From: Paenibacillus sp.
Lineage (GTDB): Bacteria > Bacillota > Bacilli > Paenibacillales > YIM-B00363
NCBI RefSeq assembly: GCF_031177825.1
Contig: NZ_JAPSKE010000003.1
Span: 1-64,000, forward strand
DNA: 64,000 bases
Reading direction: 5' to 3'
The position numbers and the translations under genes are program-made. Below the pieces are notes generated by a model. It was given only the letters and a program-made list of their open reading frames with translations, had not been told where the DNA came from and did no database searches. Every line of letters begins with the position of its first letter. Position 1 is the stretch's first letter. Positions 59,441 through 64,000 of this stretch are shown here, one piece after another.

Positions 59441-62335
59441 ATGATACAGATGGTGCTTCGCAAAATGGCGAACAACCGGTGGCTGCAGCTGTGCCTGCTC
59501 GCCGGTTTGGTCGTGACCGTGGCGCTGGTCAGCAGCATTCCGGTTTATACCGATGCCGTGCTGCAGCGCATGCTGGTCAAGGATTTGGAGCTGCTGCAGA
59601 CGGACGACAACGTCTATCCCGGTTCGCTCTGGTCTCGCGTATACGTAAGGGACGAAGACGACCCCGCGAAGGCGGTGCAGTCGATCGCCGCGATCGATGC
59701 GTATGCGACCGAAGCGGGCAAGCGGCTGCCCGTTCCCGTGCTGCACTACGTGCGGGAGCGGGAGAGCGTGCAGTTCGCCGCCGTACCGGCCGCCGAAGGC
59801 GGCGCGGACCCGACGGTCGATCGCTTCGCGAAACTCGGCGCCATCGAGGGGCTCGAGGAGAATGCGAAGCTGGTCGACGGACGCTGGCCGGACCCGGCCG
59901 CCGCGGCGAACGGCGTGTACGAAGCGGTCGTCTTCGGGAACGCGCTGAACAAGCTGCGCATGGTGCTCGGCAACGAGTTCCATATCATCCTTCGCAACCG
60001 ACCGGGGCCCGCGACGGACGACGGCAAGCCGATCGTCGTGAAGGCGGTCGGCGTCGTCGAGCAGGCAAGCGAACGGGATCTGTTTATTTACGGCGGGAAT
60101 GCGGCTCGCTACGACAATGTCTTCTTGCTCCCGTTCGACACGTACGTCGCGTCGTTCGGCGGCGCCGATCAACCGGTGCGTCCGCTGACGGCGACGTGGT
60201 ATTACGCGGTCGACCATACGGAGCTCACGCTCGACAACGTGAGACAATACATGCGCGTCGGAGCGGATTTGGATCGGTTCATGACGCCGTTGTTCGAGAC
60301 GCACGCGGTGAACAACGCCGCGGGCGCGACGATCGCCTCGTACTTCGATCGCGAGGAGCAGCTTCGGAAGCTGTTATGGGCGCTGAACGTCCCCGTGCTT
60401 ATCATGCTCGGCGTCTTCCTGTTCATGGTATCGAATCTGCTCGTCAACCGGCAGAAGACGGAAATCTCCGTCCTGCGCAGCCGCGGCGCGAGCCGATGGC
60501 AGATCGTGCTGTCGTACGCGACGGAGGGCGTCATTCTCGGGGCGATCGCGCTGGCCGCCGGCCCGCCGCTGGCGCTCGGGCTGACGACGTGGCTCGGCGC
60601 GTCGAACGGCTTCCTTACGTTCGTGCAGCGCGCCGCGCTCGACGTCCGGCTCGACGCCGAGGTGTATCGATACGCGTTGTACGCGGTCGGCGCCTCGTTC
60701 CTGATGACGATGATCCCGGCGGCGATCGCCGCGCGCGCCACGATCGTCGAACGCAAGCGCGAGCAGTCTCGGGCGTCGAAGCGACCGCTCTGGCAGACGA
60801 TCGGACTCGATCTGATCCTGATCGCCGTGTCGCTGTACGTCTACAGCGACTTCGAACGGCAGATGAGCCGCGCGGCGTCGCTCGGCGCCGCCGGGCAGCA
60901 GGTCGCCGTCGATCCGCTCCTCTTCTTCGTGCCCGCGCTGTTCATGGCCGGCTTCGGCTTGCTGCTGCTGCGCATCTACCCGTGGGGAATCCGGCTGCTG
61001 TATTGGAGCGGGCGGAAGTGGTGGCCGCCGTCGCTCTTTTCCATCCTGCTCGATATCGGCCGCGGCGGCGCACGCTACCATTACCTGATGATCTTCCTCG
61101 TCCTGACGGTCGGCATCGGGATGTACAGCGCCAGCGCCGCGCGAACGATGAACCAGAATTTGGAAGATTCGATTCGCTACGCGATCGGGGCGGATTTACG
61201 GCTGACGACGCGCTGGGAAAATAACGCCCCGCCGCCGACGATGGGCGGAGCGCCGGTCCCCCAAGCGGAGAGCGCCGACGAGGCGCCGACGATCGTCCAG
61301 TACATCGAGCCGCCGTTCGCTCCGTACGAGTCGCTCCCGGGCGTGGAGAGCGTCGCCAAAGTGTTCGTCAAGAAAGACGCCTTCATGGAGAGTCAGACGA
61401 CGAACGGCGCGGTGCAGCTGTACGGCATCGAGACGGACCGGTTCGGGCGGACCGCTTGGTTCCGGAACGGGCTGCTGCAGCATCACTTCAACGAGTACTT
61501 GAACTTGATCGCGGAGACGCCGTCCGCCGTGCTCGTCTCGCGGACGCTTGCGGAGCAGCGCTCGGTCCGCGTGGGCGATACGCTCAGCGTGCGGTGGGGC
61601 AGCCGGGAGCCTGCGCTGTTCACCGTGTACGGCGTCGTCGATTATTTCCCGAGCTTCTCGCCGCTGCCGGAGAAGGACGCCCCCGTCATGACCGACGGCA
61701 CGCCGGTCGCGCCGATGATGATCGTCGGCAACTTGTCGTATATCCAGAACCGGATCGCGCTCGAGCCGTACGAGGTATGGATGAAGCTGGAGCCGGACGT
61801 CTCCCGGCAAGAGGCGTTCGACGCCATTCGGGAGCGCGGCTTGCCGATCATGAACGCGGAAGATACGCGCGAGCGTCTCCTTCGGATGAAGAACGACCCG
61901 TACCAGCTGTCGATCAACGGCGTCATGACGCTCGGCTTCCTCATCTCCGTGCTGATCAGCTTTATCGGATTTTTGCTGTATTGGATCTTATCCATGCAAG
62001 GGCGGGCGATGCAGTTCGGCTTGTTCCGCGCGATCGGGATGTCGTTCCGCAGCCTGCTCGGCCTGCTGGCCGCGGAACAGCTGCTCACGACCGCCGCGGC
62101 GCTCGTCTTCGGCATCGGCACCGGGGTGCTCGCCTGCCGGTTGTTCGTGCCGATGTTCCGCCTCGCGTTCGAGCCGTCCGCGCAAGTGCCGCCGTTCCGC
62201 GTCTTGATCGAAGCGGGAGATATGATCGGACTCGGCGCGCTCGTCTCGATCATGATCCTGGCAGGCTTCGCGGCCCTCGGATGGATCGTGTCCCGCATCC
62301 AGATGCACCAAGCGCTGAAGCTCGGGGAGGACTGA
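59441..62335 (+). CDS. FtsX-like ABC permease (MacB-superfamily), large
   Basis: A 964-residue permease with the long extracytoplasmic loop plan of type VII ABC systems. A first helix at about residues 10-35 (LCLLAGLVVTVALVSSIPVYT) is followed by some 280 residues outside. A central group of helices contains the FtsX-type V-N-R-Q-K-T-E-I-S-V-L-R-S-R-G-A-S loop, then a second large outside part, and a final helix set with R-A-M-Q-F-G-L-F-R-A-I-G-M-S. So two FtsX units are fused in one chain and no second permease is needed. ATG 59441 follows AGAGGGTG. Function could be export of a peptide or lipid, or envelope remodelling; not visible. Confidence 0.9.
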   Translation: MIQMVLRKMANNRWLQLCLLAGLVVTVALVSSIPVYTDAVLQRMLVKDLELLQTDDNVYPGSLWSRVYVRDEDDPAKAVQSIAAIDAYATEAGKRLPVPVLHYVRERESVQFAAVPAAEGGADPTVDRFAKLGAIEGLEENAKLVDGRWPDPAAAANGVYEAVVFGNALNKLRMVLGNEFHIILRNRPGPATDDGKPIVVKAVGVVEQASERDLFIYGGNAARYDNVFLLPFDTYVASFGGADQPVRPLTATWYYAVDHTELTLDNVRQYMRVGADLDRFMTPLFETHAVNNAAGATIASYFDREEQLRKLLWALNVPVLIMLGVFLFMVSNLLVNRQKTEISVLRSRGASRWQIVLSYATEGVILGAIALAAGPPLALGLTTWLGASNGFLTFVQRAALDVRLDAEVYRYALYAVGASFLMTMIPAAIAARATIVERKREQSRASKRPLWQTIGLDLILIAVSLYVYSDFERQMSRAASLGAAGQQVAVDPLLFFVPALFMAGFGLLLLRIYPWGIRLLYWSGRKWWPPSLFSILLDIGRGGARYHYLMIFLVLTVGIGMYSASAARTMNQNLEDSIRYAIGADLRLTTRWENNAPPPTMGGAPVPQAESADEAPTIVQYIEPPFAPYESLPGVESVAKVFVKKDAFMESQTTNGAVQLYGIETDRFGRTAWFRNGLLQHHFNEYLNLIAETPSAVLVSRTLAEQRSVRVGDTLSVRWGSREPALFTVYGVVDYFPSFSPLPEKDAPVMTDGTPVAPMMIVGNLSYIQNRIALEPYEVWMKLEPDVSRQEAFDAIRERGLPIMNAEDTRERLLRMKNDPYQLSINGVMTLGFLISVLISFIGFLLYWILSMQGRAMQFGLFRAIGMSFRSLLGLLAAEQLLTTAAALVFGIGTGVLACRLFVPMFRLAFEPSAQVPPFRVLIEAGDMIGLGALVSIMILAGFAALGWIVSRIQMHQALKLGED

Positions 62336-62338
62336 CCG

Positions 62339-63226
62339 ATGATTGTGTGCGAGGATTTGGTGAAAATTTATAAGAGCGCCGATCTAGAGGTGTTCGCGCT
62401 TCAGGGACTCGACTTGCGCGTGGAGCAGGGGGAGCTGATGGCGATCATCGGCAACAGCGGCAGCGGCAAGTCGACGCTGCTGAACATGCTGGGCGGGCTG
62501 GATCGGCCGTCGGCGGGCAAGCTGACCGTGAACGGCGTCGACCTGCTGAAGTGCTCGGAGAAGGAGCTTATCCGCTATAAGCGGGAGAGCGTCGGCTTCG
62601 TCTGGCAGAACAACGCGCGCAACCTGATCCCGTATTTGACCGCGCTGCAGAACGTCGAGCTGCCGATGCTGCTGAAGGGCCGCAAGCGCCGGCTCCGCGC
62701 GCTCGAGCTGCTCGAGGCGGTCGGCCTCGGCCATCGGGTGAACAATAAGCTGCAGCAGCTGTCCGGCGGGGAGCAGCAGCGCGTGGCGATCGCCATCGCG
62801 CTCGCCAACGAGCCGCGGCTCGTGCTGGCGGACGAACCGACCGGCTCGGTGGACAGCAAGATGGCGGACCAAATTCTCGACCTGTTCCGCCTCGTCAACC
62901 GCGAGTACGGCGTCACGGTCGTCATCGTTACGCACGATCCGATGCTCGCGAAGAAGGTCGACCGCGTCGTCGCGATTCGGGACGGGAAGACGTCGTCGGA
63001 GATGATTCGCCGCACGAGCTATGCCGAAGAACTGGCGTCGCTGAAGGGCGAATCCGCGGCCGCCGCCGAAGAAGAGGCGACGCACGAGGAGTTCGCGGTC
63101 ATGGACCGGGCGGGGCGACTTCAACTCCCGGAGGCCTATCTGGAGCAAGCCGGCTTGAAGTCGTCGCCCCGGGTGCGGGTGAAGATCCAGGACGGCGCGA
63201 TCGTATTGACGCCGCCGGAGGAATGA
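62339..63226 (+). CDS. ABC ATPase with C-terminal AbrB-like extension
   Basis: A 295-residue protein. Residues 1-225 are a LolD/MacB-type ATPase: Walker A is GNSGSGKS, the signature is LSGGEQQRVAIAIAL, and Walker B is LVLADEPTGSVD. An acidic Ala/Glu linker follows (about 233-246). The last 48 residues (MDRAGRLQLPEAYLEQAGL, then RVRVKIQDGAIVLTP) look like a SpoVT/AbrB swapped-hairpin domain, usually a DNA-binding or dimerising unit. It starts 3 bases after the permease stop. Having two different ATPases with one permease suggests a heterodimeric motor. Confidence 0.88.
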   Translation: MIVCEDLVKIYKSADLEVFALQGLDLRVEQGELMAIIGNSGSGKSTLLNMLGGLDRPSAGKLTVNGVDLLKCSEKELIRYKRESVGFVWQNNARNLIPYLTALQNVELPMLLKGRKRRLRALELLEAVGLGHRVNNKLQQLSGGEQQRVAIAIALANEPRLVLADEPTGSVDSKMADQILDLFRLVNREYGVTVVIVTHDPMLAKKVDRVVAIRDGKTSSEMIRRTSYAEELASLKGESAAAAEEEATHEEFAVMDRAGRLQLPEAYLEQAGLKSSPRVRVKIQDGAIVLTPPEE

Positions 63227-63259
63227 GAACATTCGGATCGATCATCGAACACGACATGC

Positions 63260-63283
63260 ATGGCGCGCCGATCGGCGCGCCAT
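63260..63283 (+). terminator. Perfect 24-base palindrome, probable terminator
   Basis: ATGGCGCGCCGATCGGCGCGCCAT is a perfect palindrome 34 bases past the last ABC gene. It is followed by TTTGCGTT, so the T-run is short. Confidence 0.6.
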
Positions 63284-63426
63284 TTGCGTTGAACGGACGA
63301 ATGTACCGGACATGGGTTTCCGGTGAAGAGTGGAAGTTGGAAGTCCTACATTCTTGTCCATGTCAAATAAAGTATCAATTACATAATATTGACAGTAGTT
63401 TAAAGAGAAAGGAAGGTGAAAACACT

Positions 63427-64000
63427 ATGGCGAATAAAGTCAATTTCCACGTCGTCAACGAAAGCGGCGATAAGGGATGGGAGAGCCGGGTGACGTCCCC
63501 CGACGGGTCGGTCACCTTCGTGTTCGGTCCGGAGCTGCCTCCGTTAAACGACGGCAGCGTGCGGCTGTTTACCGGAACGAACGGAGACCAAGCGGCCGAA
63601 ATTCGTTCCGACGGATATCACAAAACCCGGCTGGCGGACTTGACCGCGCTTCGGTATTGGACCTATGACGTACAGAACAACGGACAACAATGGCCTTATC
63701 TCATTCTCCAGCTCGATTGGAACGGTGACAATCAGGCGGATGACTTGATCTTCTTCGAACCCGCGTACCAAACTCCCGCGACGGGGAACCCCGCTTTGCC
63801 GGATCAAGGATCTCCGATGCTGAACGCCTGGCAGCAGTGGAATGCGCTGGTCGGAGGATGGTGGTCGGAGAACGGCATCGCCGGGGCCACCCCCGGAACG
63901 GGCGTGAAGTCGCTGAGCGCATATTTGGCCGCCCGACCGAACGCGCGGATCGTCAACTCCCCCAACGGGCTGGGCGGCGTTCGTCTGGTTCACGGCTTCG
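63427..64000 (+). CDS. Unrecognised protein, 3' end outside window
   Basis: An open frame of 191 codons that runs off the window. ATG 63427 follows GGAAGGTG by about 7 bases. The protein opens MANKVNFHVVNESGDKGWES and has no signal peptide. It is rich in Trp, Asn, Gly and Asp, with D-W-N-G-D-N-Q-A-D-D-L-I-F-F-E-P and W-N-A-L-V-G-G-W-W-S-E-N-G, which suggests a beta-rich fold that may bind calcium through its Asp/Asn-rich loop. I do not recognise the family. The leader region (63350-63420) is AT-rich and likely holds its promoter. Confidence 0.7.
   Translation, partial: MANKVNFHVVNESGDKGWESRVTSPDGSVTFVFGPELPPLNDGSVRLFTGTNGDQAAEIRSDGYHKTRLADLTALRYWTYDVQNNGQQWPYLILQLDWNGDNQADDLIFFEPAYQTPATGNPALPDQGSPMLNAWQQWNALVGGWWSENGIAGATPGTGVKSLSAYLAARPNARIVNSPNGLGGVRLVHGF

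Noticed and set aside
58370..60304. 644-codon antisense frame across the adaptor and permease genes
   Set aside because: It crosses two real sense genes and has no motif.
63392..63397. TTGACA as -35 box for the last gene
   Set aside because: It is too close to the start; a -10 at 17 bases would fall on the ribosome binding site.

Overview
The window looks like chromosomal DNA of a high-GC, endospore-forming member of the Paenibacillaceae (Paenibacillus or Cohnella type). The reasons are an alpha/beta small acid-soluble spore protein, a Spo0E-like phosphatase, Spo0M, DUF3231 and IDEAL proteins, a UgtP-type glycolipid glycosyltransferase, strong AAGGAGG ribosome binding sites, frequent GTG and TTG starts, and sugar ABC systems governed by membrane-anchored AraC regulators. 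I see no rRNA, tRNA, insertion sequence, prophage or CRISPR array.

Region 1 (1-19275) is mostly housekeeping and sporulation-related genes: SASP, Spo0E-like, DUF3231, a HAD phosphatase, uracil-DNA glycosylase, a nitrilase/GNAT/GNAT run, Spo0M, an ArAE-type membrane protein, a MerR regulator, a RavA/ViaA-like MoxR-ATPase plus VWA pair, a membrane GGDEF protein, a UgtP-like glycosyltransferase overlapping an MFS transporter (the ypfP-ltaA arrangement), a serine hydrolase, a small basic protein and an EamA transporter.

Region 2 (19555-31180) is one carbohydrate-uptake locus. It holds a membrane AraC regulator, a lipoprotein binding protein, a secreted DUF4855 protein with accessory domains, a second lipoprotein binding protein, two permeases and a large cytoplasmic protein that looks like an alpha/alpha-toroid glycosidase. 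No ATPase is encoded, so a shared MsmX-type ATPase is presumed. Region 3 (31287-35595) carries bactofilin, thymidine kinase, an AAC(3)-family acetyltransferase and a secreted protein with eight Ig-like repeats. Region 4 (35774-41885) is a second sugar locus of Lpl/Ytc type. Region 5 (42069-44043) has an Rrf2 regulator with a clear promoter and dyad, an IDEAL protein, thioredoxin and a nitroreductase.

Region 6 (44444-55021) is the most striking part. It is a complete chemosensory operon, separate from flagellar genes, running from a good SigA promoter to a strong terminator: soluble PAS histidine kinase, soluble MCP with two signalling tips, triple-CheW protein, CheB, HEAT-repeat protein, CheR, CheY-like receiver and CheA. 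Most junctions overlap by 4-11 bases. It has no CheC, CheD or CheV, so it probably controls something other than swimming.

Region 7 (55022-64000) has a cluster of TGCAGG-type intergenic repeats, LrgAB, a tandem GNAT protein, a four-gene MacB/Lol-like ABC operon whose last ATPase carries an apparent AbrB-like C-terminal domain, and an unrecognised gene cut by the window edge.
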